64,000 bases of DNA from Bacteroidia bacterium (GTDB lineage: Bacteria > Bacteroidota > Bacteroidia > Flavobacteriales_D > Sanyastnellaceae), in NCBI GenBank assembly GCA_030427925.1, contig JAUICJ010000001.1:124001-188000 (forward strand), in the 5' to 3' direction. The notes beneath the pieces are model-generated. The model made no database searches, was not told where the DNA came from, and saw only the letters and a list, made by a program, of their open reading frames with translations. Position 1 is the first letter of the stretch, and each line of letters starts with the position of its first letter. The translations under genes and the position numbers were made by a program. Below are positions 35,255 to 44,848 of this stretch, one piece after another.

Positions 35255-36393
35255 ATCGCGAAAAACGCCGAAGCGATGGCGTCGCCGATGAGCCATTGCG
35301 ACTCGGGAATCCGCCACCGTCCGCCTTCGGGAACCAACCGTCCCCGCGACACCGCATCGCCCCATTCCCGGGCTTCATCCACATCGGGTCGCCGACCAAA
35401 CCCAACTTCAAGCGCGTTCAAATCCAAGCCCTGAGCAGTCCGCAACCCGGTCATGAGCGCCTCGTTGTACCGGTCAGTCGCCGTGAGCCGGTCCCACTCC
35501 GCGGGCAAGGCATCGGTGGAACGCGCGTCGGCGAGTGCCTTCAAATAGAGCGGGTTATTGGGGCGGTTTGCATACCGATCGGTGCCATTGAATCCATGGG
35601 CGCCCGGCCCGATGCCGAGGTAGGGCACCCCGCGCCAATACCGCGCGTTGTGAACCGCATGCCCGCCGGGAAGGGCAAAATTGGACACCTCATAATGGTC
35701 CCACCCCTTCACCGAAAGCTGTTCGCAAAGCGCGGAATAGGCCGCTTCAACAGCCGCCTCGGGGGCCTCCTGTTCCAAGCCCTTGGCCACCCGAACCCCC
35801 AAGGCCGTCCTCGGTTCGACCGTCAACAGGTAGGCGCTGAGGTGGTTGATGGGCAGTTCGAGGGCCCGCGCCAAATCCCGCTCCCACCCCCCCAACGACC
35901 GCCCCGGCAACCCGTACATCAAATCCAAGGTCATGCGCTCGAATCCCGCCGCCGCCGCCCGTTCCAACGCGCGTGCGGCATCGTCGCCCGAATGCGTCCG
36001 TCCCATCCATTCCAAGGCGGCATCGTCGAAGGTTTGGACCCCCACACTCAGCCGGTCCACCCCCGCAGCGCGCCACCCTTCAAGGCGCTCGGTGTCGAGG
36101 TCGTCCGGGTTCGCCTCCAACGTCACCTCATCGAAGGTGGAATCCGGGAACTGCCGGCGCACAGCGGAAAGCAGGAACGCGATTTGGTCCGGGGCCAATA
36201 CCGACGGCGTGCCCCCGCCAAAGTAGACGGTCGAAGGCGTCCCCAATGCGGTCCATTCCGGAGCTCGCAAGGCGAGTTCACGTGCCATCGCCACCACCAT
36301 TTCGTCCACGGAAGTGAGTTTCGTGCTGAAATGAAAGTCGCAGTAATGGCACGCTTTCCTGCAAAACGGAATGTGGAAATAGAGGCTGAACAC
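35245..36393 (-). CDS. hemW: HemW-type radical SAM protein
   Basis: 382-aa radical SAM protein. The start region FSLYFHIPFCRKACHYCDFHFS holds the CxxxCxxC cluster motif, followed by VYFGGGTPSVL and the HemW-type segment LMYGLPGRSLGGWERDLARAL. HemW is considered a heme chaperone related to oxygen-independent coproporphyrinogen oxidase; the short CxxxCxxC followed by FH (without the extra Cys of HemN) fits HemW. No ATG exists upstream at the right place; GTG at 36393, giving MFSLYFHIPFC, matches the family start. Divergent from the biotin-carrier gene with 38 bases between starts. Confidence 0.9.
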   Translation of the reverse strand: MFSLYFHIPFCRKACHYCDFHFSTKLTSVDEMVVAMARELALRAPEWTALGTPSTVYFGGGTPSVLAPDQIAFLLSAVRRQFPDSTFDEVTLEANPDDLDTERLEGWRAAGVDRLSVGVQTFDDAALEWMGRTHSGDDAARALERAAAAGFERMTLDLMYGLPGRSLGGWERDLARALELPINHLSAYLLTVEPRTALGVRVAKGLEQEAPEAAVEAAYSALCEQLSVKGWDHYEVSNFALPGGHAVHNARYWRGVPYLGIGPGAHGFNGTDRYANRPNNPLYLKALADARSTDALPAEWDRLTATDRYNEALMTGLRTAQGLDLNALEVGFGRRPDVDEAREWGDAVSRGRLVPEGGRWRIPESQWLIGDAIASAFFAIQD

Positions 36394-36431
36394 GTCGGCA
36401 AGTTCGGGTGAAAATCGGGCTAACTTGCAGC

Positions 36432-36920
36432 ATGCAATATGAAGTTCGCTGGCCGGATGGCCGATCAGTTGGGGTGGACTCCACCGCCCTGCAGGATGCG
36501 GAGTGGACACCGCGAGGACCGGGCGCTTGGGACGTTCGGATGGCCGGGCGCAATCACCGCGTGTTGTTGCTTGATGGACCGGATGCACAAGGCCACGTCA
36601 CCCTGAGGGTGGATGGCGTCAAGTGGACGGGAACGGTGGCCGACGATCGGATGTTGTTGCTCGAGCGCATGGGCATGAGCGTGGAGGATGGGGCGTTGGA
36701 CACGGAGTTGCTGGCCCCGATGCCGGGCAAGGTGCTTTCAGTTGAAGTTGAAGCGGGTGATGAGGTGGCTGAAGGCGATGCGTTGTTGATCCTCGAGGCG
36801 ATGAAAATGGAGAACGTGCTCAAGGCCTCGCGTTCGGGTAAGGTGCTTCGGGTGGATGCGGTTGCGGGCAATGCGGTGGAAAAAGGAGCGGTTTTGGTCA
36901 CCTTCGCAGACGAATCATGA
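36432..36920 (+). CDS. biotin carboxyl carrier-type (biotinyl/lipoyl) protein
   Basis: 162-aa protein with a poorly conserved N-terminal half and a C-terminal biotinyl domain (about 92–160). The biotin attachment motif is LILEAMKMEN, preceded by LLAPMPGKVLSVEVEAGDEV. It resembles stand-alone biotin carriers of acyl-CoA (for example propionyl-CoA) carboxylases in Bacteroidota; no carboxylase subunit is adjacent. The ATG at 36432 is used because the longer frame starts with GTG inside the hemW upstream region. Its stop overlaps the next start (ATGA). Confidence 0.9.
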   Translation: MQYEVRWPDGRSVGVDSTALQDAEWTPRGPGAWDVRMAGRNHRVLLLDGPDAQGHVTLRVDGVKWTGTVADDRMLLLERMGMSVEDGALDTELLAPMPGKVLSVEVEAGDEVAEGDALLILEAMKMENVLKASRSGKVLRVDAVAGNAVEKGAVLVTFADES

Positions 36921-37909
36921 CGATCATGCGTTACCCCTCCGTGTTTCGAATCCTTCCTCTTCTTTTGCTTGCATCGGCGCTGAGGGCGCAAGATTGCAGC
37001 GACCCGCAAGTGCTTTGCGGTGAGGTGCCGACGTCGATCGGGCTCAATGCCCTGCAACCCGTGGTGCATGCGTGCATGGACGCACCTTACACGTTGTTTC
37101 TTCAATTTACAACGAACCAAAACACCGACTTCACAGGACCCGTCCAAATCAACTTCGACGCCATCAACTGCGGCGTGAATGGCGTTCCAGACATCATGCA
37201 AGCGGTCATCGTCGAACCCGACCAACAGGATTTTTGCGACGACGCGAGCTACGTGAACGTTTCACCGTGTGTTGAATTCTCAGAATCGCATTCGTTGACG
37301 TCGGAGGATTTGATGCCCAACACGCACTACTTGCTCATTCTCGGAACCTCCCACGAGCCCACCGTTTCGCCGTGTGCCCTGACCGTTTCCTTGACGGGAT
37401 CGGCCGTGGGCATCAACGCCTGTTGCACCGCGAACCTCGCCCAAGGACAAAGCGCAGCCCTGACCGTTTCAGGGGGCGACCCCGCGCTGGGCTACGTTTG
37501 GTCTCCCGACGTGTTCATTTCCACCACGACCGGCCCAGACGTCGTGGTCACTCCGGAGGCGACTACGACCTACACGGTCTCGGGGTTCATCGGGGCTTGT
37601 GCCTATTCCGATGCCGTGACCGTCACCGTGGGCAACCCCTTGGAAATCCCCAACAGCTTCACACCCAACGACGACGGCTTCAACGATTTGTGGTCCATTC
37701 CCGATTTGATTGCCTACGAGCGCGCGCGCATGTTGGTTTACGACCGCTGGGGCCAAATCGTTTTCCGGAGCACCGGATACGCACAACCCTGGGATGGCAA
37801 ACGCAACGGCAAGCCGGTTCCGGAAGGCGCGTACTACTACACCATCGACTTGAACGATGAAGGGTTGAACCTCCCCACAATCACGGGGTCATTGACACTT
37901 GTGCGATGA
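36917..37909 (+). CDS. T9SS type B sorting-domain protein
   Basis: 330-aa secreted protein. Signal peptide (FRILPLLLLASALRAQ), a Cys-containing beta-rich domain (about 22–165), an Ig-like domain (about 175–240, TTTYTVSGFIGACAYS) and a type B C-terminal domain (about 245–330). The latter is recognised by IPNSFTPNDDGFNDLW, VYDRWGQIVFRS and PVPEGAYYYTIDL. Type B domains are exported by T9SS and kept at the surface or released with help of PorP/SprF-like partners. The next gene is exactly such a partner and overlaps its stop (ATGA). Confidence 0.93.
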   Translation: MTIMRYPSVFRILPLLLLASALRAQDCSDPQVLCGEVPTSIGLNALQPVVHACMDAPYTLFLQFTTNQNTDFTGPVQINFDAINCGVNGVPDIMQAVIVEPDQQDFCDDASYVNVSPCVEFSESHSLTSEDLMPNTHYLLILGTSHEPTVSPCALTVSLTGSAVGINACCTANLAQGQSAALTVSGGDPALGYVWSPDVFISTTTGPDVVVTPEATTTYTVSGFIGACAYSDAVTVTVGNPLEIPNSFTPNDDGFNDLWSIPDLIAYERARMLVYDRWGQIVFRSTGYAQPWDGKRNGKPVPEGAYYYTIDLNDEGLNLPTITGSLTLVR

Positions 37910-38835
37910 AACACCTGCTCGCCCTTACCGCCCTGTTGGTTGGTGCAACGTTCGCCAATGCACAACAATTTCCACTGCGCTCCACTTCGATGCTCAATCC
38001 CTTTCAGGACCATGCTGCCGCTGCGGGAAGCCGGGAGTGCTTGGATTTGCACATGGGATTCCGCAGCCAGTGGTCTGGATTTGAAGGCGCCCCCAGCACC
38101 GGATTTGCGAACCTGCATGGAAAGCTGGCCTCCAACGGCCCCAACTTTTCAGGAATCGGCGGCCGGATTGAGACGGACGAAGCCGCTGCTTGGAGCTGTT
38201 TGTCCCTCAGTTTGGCTTACAGCTACAACATGAAATTGGCTTCTGGTGCGCGTTTGGCTGCAGGCTTGGGGCTCGGGGCCTTTCAACAAAAACTGAACTG
38301 GAACGGCATCTCGCTGCCGGATTATCAAGTCGCAGACGATCCCGCGTTCGTGGGCAACAGCCAATTTGTGGCCCCGTTGCTGGACGCCTCGATTTGGTAC
38401 TACGACCGCGATGTTTATGGAGGATTCACCATCGGCAACGTCGCTCAACCCGCTGTTGCTCAGGTGGCGGCCAATACCCGCCTCCGCCGCTACGTGACCG
38501 GAACCATCGGAGCCCAAGTGGAACTCGATGGGCCATGGGCGCTTCAACCGGTGGCCACGGTGCGTGGGACATCCGGTGTTCCTTTGGCGGTGGACTTGGT
38601 GGCGTTTTTGGACTACAACAGCGTCATCGGCGTGGGCGTGGGCTATCGCAACCAAAGCGCCGTCATGGCCATGCTCAAGTTCAACGTGGCCGACTACATC
38701 AGCGTGGGGTATGCGTACGATTGGACCTTGTCCACGATGAATGCGGCATCTCCCAGTACGCATGAATTCGTCATCGGCATCAACGCATGCGATGGCAGGT
38801 CGCACGGGGCCATCTCATGCCCAGCTTATAACTGA
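37906..38835 (+). CDS. PorP/SprF-family outer-membrane protein
   Basis: 309-aa outer-membrane barrel protein with a signal peptide (MKHLLALTALLVGATFANAQ) and the PorP/SprF start QFPLRSTSMLNPFQ, in place of the usual NP.Y.G motif, followed by alternating beta segments such as LSLAYSYNMKLASGARLAAGLGLGAF and ISVGYAYDWTLS. PorP/SprF proteins assist surface delivery of type B T9SS proteins such as SprB; here it is translationally coupled to one. The pair forms a self-contained secretion module. Confidence 0.88.
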   Translation: MKHLLALTALLVGATFANAQQFPLRSTSMLNPFQDHAAAAGSRECLDLHMGFRSQWSGFEGAPSTGFANLHGKLASNGPNFSGIGGRIETDEAAAWSCLSLSLAYSYNMKLASGARLAAGLGLGAFQQKLNWNGISLPDYQVADDPAFVGNSQFVAPLLDASIWYYDRDVYGGFTIGNVAQPAVAQVAANTRLRRYVTGTIGAQVELDGPWALQPVATVRGTSGVPLAVDLVAFLDYNSVIGVGVGYRNQSAVMAMLKFNVADYISVGYAYDWTLSTMNAASPSTHEFVIGINACDGRSHGAISCPAYN

Positions 38836-38852
38836 TCCCAAGCCCGCGGCCA

Positions 38853-40343
38853 GTGAATTTGTACGCGAACAAACAGCGTTGGAAGCTGGTCCTGCTCATC
38901 GCAGCCGCGGTGATTGCCTTTGCGACGTTGTGGGTTTCGAACCGCATCGCGGGCAGCATTCGCGTGGAAGAACAGGAAAAGGTCCGTCTGTGGAGTGAGG
39001 CCATTCGGCAACGCGCGGAACTCGTCGGTTACACCCAGGAGTTGTTCGAGGGGCTGAGTCTGGAAGAGCGGGAGAAGGCGGATCGGCTCGCGGATGCGTA
39101 CCGGCTCATTACCGACCCGCCGAGGGGAATGGATTTGACCTTCGTGACGGATTTTTTGTGGTCGAATCGAACCATTCCGGTGTTGATTTACGATGCGGAG
39201 GGTGACCTCTTGTACGATGTGAATGTACCCGAGGCATCGGACTACGATTCGCTGAGAAGCGCGATGGAGTCTAAGAATGGGGCGTTGGTTTTTCCAGAGG
39301 TTGGTACGCGAGTATACTGGGATGAGAGCCTTCGGTTCAGCGAGTTGAAAGAGGTCATTGACGACCTCATCAATTCGTTCATTTCGGAGACCGTGATGAA
39401 CAGCGCATCGGTTCCGGTCATCATCACCGATAGCACCAAATCACAGGTGATTCGCGCCGAACGGGTGGATGATGCTGAAATTTCAGATCCCGAACGATTG
39501 CAAAAGGTGCTGCTTTCCATGGAAAATGAGAACGCGCCAATTGCATTGGATTTGCCTTACCAAGGACGACAATACCTGTTTTACTCGGATTCCTTGATTC
39601 TGAAACAGTTGCGTTACTACCCCGTGGTTCAATTGGTGTTCATCGCGGTCTTTTTGCTCGTTGCTTATTTGATTTTCAGCAGTTACCGAAGGGCAGAACA
39701 GAATCAAGTTTGGGTGGGCATGGCGAAAGAAACGGCCCATCAGCTGGGAACCCCAATGTCTTCCCTTATGGCGTGGATCGGGGTGTTGGAAATGGAGGGC
39801 GTGCCGTCGGATTCACTGCGCGAAATGAACCGGGACATCGAGCGCCTCAACATGGTGGTCGATCGGTTCAGTAAAATTGGTTCCAAGCCAAAGCTGGTGC
39901 CTGTCGACCTCAAAGAGGTGGTCCAATCTACAATTCAGTACATGCGACCGAGAATTGGCCACCAAGTTTCAATTTCATTTGATTCTGAAGATGATCTGGG
40001 CGCGGTGCCGTTGAGTCCTGCCTTGTTCAGTTGGGTGTTGGAAAATCTAATTCGAAACGCTGTGGATGCCATGGAAGGAGTGGGTTCGTTGACCTTGACG
40101 TTGTTCGCGGAGAACGGAATGATTGTTCTGGAGGTAACGGACACCGGTAAGGGGATACCACGGTCGCGCTGGAAAGAGGTCTTTGCCCCAGGTTTCACAA
40201 CGAAAAGCAGGGGTTGGGGGCTGGGCTTGTCGCTGACAAGAAGGATCATCGACGAATACCACAAGGGCAAAATCTTTGTCAAGGATTCTCGACTCGACGA
40301 ATTCACAACGTTTCGCATTGAATTGAATCTACAGGTGCGCTGA
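38853..40343 (+). CDS. membrane sensor histidine kinase
   Basis: 496-aa kinase. First membrane helix about 12–32, a periplasmic region of about 220 residues, a second helix about 257–276, then a cytoplasmic kinase. The H-box is KETAHQLGTPMSSLMAWIG (His near 295), then N-box WVLENLIRNAVDAM, G1 VTDTGKGIP and G2 WGLGLSLTRRII, all intact. No HAMP, PAS or receiver is seen and no response regulator is adjacent. The start is GTG at 38853, 17 bases after the PorP gene. Confidence 0.92.
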   Translation: MNLYANKQRWKLVLLIAAAVIAFATLWVSNRIAGSIRVEEQEKVRLWSEAIRQRAELVGYTQELFEGLSLEEREKADRLADAYRLITDPPRGMDLTFVTDFLWSNRTIPVLIYDAEGDLLYDVNVPEASDYDSLRSAMESKNGALVFPEVGTRVYWDESLRFSELKEVIDDLINSFISETVMNSASVPVIITDSTKSQVIRAERVDDAEISDPERLQKVLLSMENENAPIALDLPYQGRQYLFYSDSLILKQLRYYPVVQLVFIAVFLLVAYLIFSSYRRAEQNQVWVGMAKETAHQLGTPMSSLMAWIGVLEMEGVPSDSLREMNRDIERLNMVVDRFSKIGSKPKLVPVDLKEVVQSTIQYMRPRIGHQVSISFDSEDDLGAVPLSPALFSWVLENLIRNAVDAMEGVGSLTLTLFAENGMIVLEVTDTGKGIPRSRWKEVFAPGFTTKSRGWGLGLSLTRRIIDEYHKGKIFVKDSRLDEFTTFRIELNLQVR

Positions 40344-40403
40344 GGATTCAAGCGTTCGTTGAGAAAGTGGAGCCAACCAAGCCGCATCAAATCAATTGAC
40401 CTC

Positions 40404-41372
40404 ATGAACCATTCTCCGAAGGTGTCCATTTTGACCCCAATGTTCAATACAGGACGGGAAGTGCTGGAGACCATCGAGTCCGTTAGGGCGTCCACTTACA
40501 AGGATTGGGAGCACATCATCTTGGATGACGCATCGACTGATGATAGCGTGTCCTTGATTCGTGCGCACATCGAAGAAACGGGTTACCCGGGAAGGCTTTT
40601 CGAAAACCCGGCAAATCTTGGGATTGCTGCTACGAGGCAAGCCCTGATGAAAAAGGCTCGGGGAGAATTTTTGGTTGGTGTGGCCGATGATTTGTTGCGT
40701 CCCGACCGAATCGAGAAGGATGTAAGATGCTTGGAATCGGCCCCTCCGAGGGTGGCAGGTGTGTTCAGCAGGGTGGAGACATTTGATCACACATCGCGTG
40801 AGGTCATTGGTCAAATTGGAGCGTGGAAGGGTTCGTTGGATGAATCAGGACAAATTGAACCGAAGGAGTTGGCTCATCGGTTGTTGAAGACGAATTTGAT
40901 TCCCGCGATGACCGTGACTTTGCGACGGAGCATCATCGATTCGGTGGGTTACGACACGTCCTTTTTCATCGAGGATTACCCCACTTGGGTGCGGCTGCTT
41001 AAAGCGGGTCATACCTTCTGTTATCGCGATGAGGTGTCGATGGATTACCGCATCGTTTCGACCTCTGTCCGATCGAAGCACAGGTCCCGTGTGGACTTGG
41101 ATTGTCTGCGGTCGAAAGCGCTGTTTTTTGACAGTGGATTGGTGGACAACAAACGGGTTCGGGACGAGTGTTGGAGGTATTTTTGGAGCAAAATCACCGT
41201 ATTCAATGCGGCAGATCGAAGGCAGGCGAGGGAGGTGTTGTCGAAAATGGGCAGCGAAATTCCGTCGGCGTTGAAGGCTGCGTTCTCCTATTTTCCTTCT
41301 AAGGCACTCCAACGGATGAGCCATCGAAACCGCACACCCAGTGCAACAGAAGGAAAGAATTTTCACCGGTGA
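40404..41372 (+). CDS. family 2 glycosyltransferase
   Basis: 322-aa GT-A enzyme. N-terminal VSILTPMFNTG, the DDASTDDS nucleotide-sugar-binding loop (about 45), NPANLGIAATRQ and VADDLL in place of the usual DxD are visible; the C-terminal part (about 200–280) has no clear family mark. It probably transfers a sugar to an envelope glycan. The ATG at 40404 starts MNHSPKVSI; the longer frame has no family features. Base composition begins to fall here compared with the kinase gene and it is convergent with a sulfotransferase gene. Confidence 0.88.
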   Translation: MNHSPKVSILTPMFNTGREVLETIESVRASTYKDWEHIILDDASTDDSVSLIRAHIEETGYPGRLFENPANLGIAATRQALMKKARGEFLVGVADDLLRPDRIEKDVRCLESAPPRVAGVFSRVETFDHTSREVIGQIGAWKGSLDESGQIEPKELAHRLLKTNLIPAMTVTLRRSIIDSVGYDTSFFIEDYPTWVRLLKAGHTFCYRDEVSMDYRIVSTSVRSKHRSRVDLDCLRSKALFFDSGLVDNKRVRDECWRYFWSKITVFNAADRRQAREVLSKMGSEIPSALKAAFSYFPSKALQRMSHRNRTPSATEGKNFHR

Positions 41373-41645
41373 CAACCTCGGATGAGAAAAGTCAAACGCT
41401 CAGCCGGTGTCGTTGGGTTAATTAAACCCATTGCATTTCCGGATGAGCGGGATGGTTTCCATCGGTTCATTCGAGCCAGAAAGCAAAGGGGGATCGCACC
41501 TTGAACGCCTTGTTGTCGGAGCCTTTTCGCGTTGTATCCCGTCGAACTCCTGCCGCTGCGGCGCGGCTACTTCGTCCAACGGGTTCGACTGAGCTTCATC
41601 TTCAGGTGAATCGCGTGCATTGGCATAATGCACGGCCCGATTGAA
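41373..41645. other. 273-bp spacer with a hairpin and an unexplained 71-aa frame
   Basis: Between two convergent genes. GTGCATT (41615–41621) pairs with AATGCAC (41627–41633) around a 5-base loop, possibly a terminator though no U-run follows. A minus-strand frame 41418–41633 (71 aa) begins within the hairpin and has no recognisable motif or ribosome site; it is not called a gene. It could be a remnant or a dispersed repeat. Confidence 0.4.
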
Positions 41646-42548
41646 TCATTCGCTTGCTGTTCCGTTGCCGTTCACGAACTTGCTCAGGGTTGGAAATCGG
41701 GAAACAGCAATGCCTGCCTTGGGATAGTTCGCCACGTCGTCTCGGATGGAGTTGTAAATCTTCTGAGCCATGCGCTCGTCAATGGGCTGCTCGCTTTCAG
41801 GCTTGAGAACGACGCGATAACGAACCCTCAACCAAAAATCTTGGTACAACGAACGCTGCAACGCTTGAATGGACCACCGGGCCTTCTGGAGGACATTCGA
41901 GCGGTTTACGGGAGAAGACGTGAGCGGCACATGGACTTGTTCTGAGGTGACATTTGAGGCAATGGGCTCAAGGGCCTCAGCGAGTTCAGGCAATCGCAAT
42001 CGGCGCCGGATTTCCTGGATTACTTGGGTTTGGTTGTTGACCAAATCATCGAAATAAATGGTCATGACTTCAGGAAAAAGTTCCTTCGCGTGGAGGATCG
42101 TCTGGGCGTAATAATTGCCCTCTAAACTAACCAAGTAGCGGCCCTTTCGCGAATACAACTGTTTGTTTTTGACCCCGACTAAATTAAACTGTAAGTCAAA
42201 CGGAATGGTTCGGCTTTCTAACCGTCGCAACCACCTCATATGCGATTCCGTTCGGTCGATTGGGTCGCGTAGAATAAAGATGACCAGGGCATTCTTGTTT
42301 CTTTTTGCGATGCGTTCTAGCGCTTCTGGAAAAAGTGAATAAGAGGTTGAAGCGTCCAAGAGGAGGTTCGATTCACGTCCCATTTCCTCTTTTAAACGTG
42401 TCGACTTCGGTTCGACGAGAAAGGTGTGGGGCTCTTTCTTGCCCTTGATGAAATAATCGATTTCGGGCATCCGAACCAGCTGATCTGCAAGCGTAGTCGT
42501 TCCCGATTTCGCAAATCCGGCAAGAACAATATCTGGTGCTGTTTTCAT
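41646..42548 (-). CDS. sulfotransferase family protein
   Basis: 300-aa cytosolic-type sulfotransferase. The PAPS 5'-phosphosulfate loop is AGFAKSGTTTLADQL (residues about 8–22) and the 3'-phosphate region is FILRDPIDRTESHMRW (about 92–108). It would transfer sulfate from PAPS to a carbohydrate or lipid hydroxyl. The ATG at 42548 is used; the frame extends two codons further to a TTG. A hand count of 42121–42240 gives 52 G/C of 120 (43%), against 39 of 60 (65%) at 43501–43560 in typA, which suggests recent acquisition. Convergent with the glycosyltransferase gene. Confidence 0.9.
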   Translation of the reverse strand: MKTAPDIVLAGFAKSGTTTLADQLVRMPEIDYFIKGKKEPHTFLVEPKSTRLKEEMGRESNLLLDASTSYSLFPEALERIAKRNKNALVIFILRDPIDRTESHMRWLRRLESRTIPFDLQFNLVGVKNKQLYSRKGRYLVSLEGNYYAQTILHAKELFPEVMTIYFDDLVNNQTQVIQEIRRRLRLPELAEALEPIASNVTSEQVHVPLTSSPVNRSNVLQKARWSIQALQRSLYQDFWLRVRYRVVLKPESEQPIDERMAQKIYNSIRDDVANYPKAGIAVSRFPTLSKFVNGNGTASE

Positions 42549-42730
42549 CTCCAAACGCGAAGTTCCATTTTTCGAACCGATTGCCGCTAAGCCCTGTCCC
42601 CATGATTACGCACACCTGGAGTTCCCTTTATTCACAGGAAGGTAGGCGACGACAGGAAGAACCGCCAATTCCTTTTTCCTGGAGGCAGAGCTGTTTGATT
42701 GCCCCCTGTGATAAAAGTTGAATCAAGGAG

Positions 42731-42765
42731 CCCAGCCGCGGCTTTGTGAAAAGCAGCCGCGACCT
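42731..42765 (-). terminator. stem-loop downstream of typA
   Basis: Minus-strand CGCGGCT and AGCCGCG arms separated by about 10 bases (GCTTTTCACA), with an AGCCGCGGCT palindrome in the second arm. It lies 50–85 bases past the typA stop. No clean U-run follows directly, so terminator function is a guess. Confidence 0.4.
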
Positions 42766-42815
42766 ATCAAGGTGGAGCAAGTTGAGGGCATCATGTGCGC
42801 CCCAGTCGCGACCGG

Positions 42816-44579
42816 TTACTTGGGGATTTTCCGAATGCGCAAGGCCTTTGGGGTCACTTCCAAGTACTCGTCGTCGTTGATGAACTCCATGAATTCTTCC
42901 AGGGACATTTTCTTCGCTGGGGCGATGCGCAGGCCTTTGTCGGCTCCGGATGCGCGCATGTTGGTGAGTTTTTTGCCTCGGACGAGGTTGAGCTCCATGT
43001 CGTTGTCGCGGGCGCATTCCCCGACGACTTGGCCTTTGTAAATGTCCTCGCCTGGATCGATGAAGAAGATGCCGCGGTCCTGCAGGCGGTCGATTTCGTA
43101 AGCACGAGCTTGGCCTGCTTCCATGGAAACCAGTGAACCGCTCGAACGCGTCGCCAGGTCGCCTGCATGGGGCTCGTAGGCCTCGAATCGGTGGGTCATC
43201 ACCGCTTCGCCAGCCGTGGCCGTCAAGACTTGGTTCCGCAACCCGATGAGCCCTCGGGATGGGATGTGGAATTCCAAATGCTGCAAGTCCCCCTTTGCTT
43301 CCATGACGCGGAGTTGGCCTTTGCGCATCATGACCAATTCCGTGGCCTTGCCTGCGACTCCAGCGGGCACGTCAATCACCAATTGTTCCCACGGTTCGTG
43401 CAGCATGCCGTCGATTTCTTTGAGGAGCACGCGCGGCTTGCCGATTTGGAGTTCATACCCTTCGCGACGCATGGTTTCAATCAGCACCGAAAGGTGCAAA
43501 ATGCCCCGTCCGAAGACGTTCCATTTGTCCTCGCTGTCGGTGGCCTCCACGCGCAAGGCGAGGTTCTTTTGCAACTCCGCGTCCAAGCGCTCTCGGATGT
43601 GGCGGCTTGTCAAAAACTCCCCATCCTTCCCCAAGAACGGCGACGTGTTGATGGTGAACAAGAGCGACATCGTCGGCTCGTCCACCTCGATGCGCGTCAG
43701 CGGTTCCGGGTTTTCGAGGTCCGCCACCGTGTCCCCGATTTCGAATCCCTCCATGCCCGTGATGGCGCACAAATCCCCACTCCGCACGTGTTCCACCTTC
43801 TCCTTGCCCAGTCCGCTGAACACGAACAACTCCTTCGCTCGAACCTTGCGGTTCCCCTCCTTTGTGCACAACGTGTAGTCCTTGTTCGCATGCAAATCAC
43901 CGCGGTACAACCGACCGATGGCAATCCGACCCGTGTAGCGCGAGTAGTCCAACGAAGTGATCTGCAACTGCGGCGTGCCCTCGACATAAGGCGTTTCGGG
44001 AACGTGCTCGATGATCGTGTCGAGCAAATACGTAATGTCGCTGGTCGGCGTGGTCCAATCCGGCCCCATCCAACCCATCTTGGCCGAACCATAGATCGTC
44101 GGGAAGTCGAGCTGGTCTTCGGTAGCGCCCAAATTGAACATCAGGTCGAACACCTGCTCCTGCACCACATCGGGCGTGCAGTTCTCTTTGTCCACTTTGT
44201 TGACGACGACAAGGGGCTTCAAGCCGAGTTCCAAGGCCTTGCCCAACACGAAGCGCGTTTGCGGCATCGCGCCTTCGAAGGCGTCGACCAGCAACAGCAC
44301 CGCATCGGCCATCTTCAGCACGCGCTCCACCTCGCCGCCGAAATCCGCGTGACCGGGGGTGTCGATGAGGTTGATTTTCGAGCCCTTCCAGTTTGCGGCC
44401 ACGTTCTTCGCAAGGATGGTGATGCCCCGTTCGCGCTCGAGGTCGTTGTTGTCCAAGATGAGTTCCCCCGTGTCTTTGCGTGTGTCCACGGCTTCGCAGG
44501 CGTGGATGATTTTGTCCATCAAAGTGGTCTTGCCATGGTCGACGTGAGCGATGATGGCAACATTTCGGATTGCTGACAT
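42816..44579 (-). CDS. typA: ribosome-associated GTPase TypA/BipA
   Basis: 587-aa translational GTPase involved in ribosome assembly and stress. The G1 motif [14 protein letters not shown]2 region [13 protein letters not shown]3 [12 protein letters not shown] and G4 NKVDKENC are intact. The EF-G-like domain V and the TypA C-terminal domain (from about 480, ending LRIRKIPK) follow. The ATG at 44579 gives the standard [12 protein letters not shown] start; the longer frame runs into the tRNA-Leu region. Length is within the usual 590–615 range for the family. Confidence 0.97.
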   Translation of the reverse strand: MSAIRNVAIIAHVDHGKTTLMDKIIHACEAVDTRKDTGELILDNNDLERERGITILAKNVAANWKGSKINLIDTPGHADFGGEVERVLKMADAVLLLVDAFEGAMPQTRFVLGKALELGLKPLVVVNKVDKENCTPDVVQEQVFDLMFNLGATEDQLDFPTIYGSAKMGWMGPDWTTPTSDITYLLDTIIEHVPETPYVEGTPQLQITSLDYSRYTGRIAIGRLYRGDLHANKDYTLCTKEGNRKVRAKELFVFSGLGKEKVEHVRSGDLCAITGMEGFEIGDTVADLENPEPLTRIEVDEPTMSLLFTINTSPFLGKDGEFLTSRHIRERLDAELQKNLALRVEATDSEDKWNVFGRGILHLSVLIETMRREGYELQIGKPRVLLKEIDGMLHEPWEQLVIDVPAGVAGKATELVMMRKGQLRVMEAKGDLQHLEFHIPSRGLIGLRNQVLTATAGEAVMTHRFEAYEPHAGDLATRSSGSLVSMEAGQARAYEIDRLQDRGIFFIDPGEDIYKGQVVGECARDNDMELNLVRGKKLTNMRASGADKGLRIAPAKKMSLEEFMEFINDDEYLEVTPKALRIRKIPK

Positions 44580-44696
44580 GAAAAAATTGGGGGTGAGGTG
44601 GGTTTCTAATGCTTTGTAGACCAAAGATTTAATCCCATTTTGGGACCGTTGGCCTGCGCAGATGTCTTTCGCGGCGCGAAGAACGTGAATGTTTCG

Positions 44697-44729
44697 TTGT
44701 GGATTGCAAGCCGGGATGTTGTATTTTTG
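44697..44729 (+). promoter_or_regulatory. promoter of tRNA-Leu
   Basis: TATTTTTG (44722–44729) is a perfect −7 box 32 bases before the tRNA. A TTG at 44697–44699 lies 22 bases upstream, slightly longer than ideal spacing. Confidence 0.55.
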
Positions 44730-44761
44730 CCATCCGTTCAGAACGATGAACGGAAGCCATC

Positions 44762-44843
44762 GCCCGGATGGCGGAATTGGTAGACGCGCACGACTCAAAC
44801 TCGTGTTCCGCAAGGAGTGTGGGTTCGATTCCCACTCCGGGTA
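44762..44843 (+). tRNA. tRNA-Leu (anticodon CAA)
   Basis: 82-base class II tRNA. Acceptor GCCCGGA pairs with TCCGGGT (G·U at the first pair), D-arm GCGGAATTGGTAGACGCGC, anticodon stem-loop CACGA-CTCAAAC-TCGTG with anticodon CAA, a short variable arm (TTCCGCAAGGAG) and T-arm GTGGG-TTCGATT-CCCAC. The discriminator is A, as required for leucine; CCA is not encoded. Confidence 0.97.
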
Positions 44844-44848
44844 CAGAG

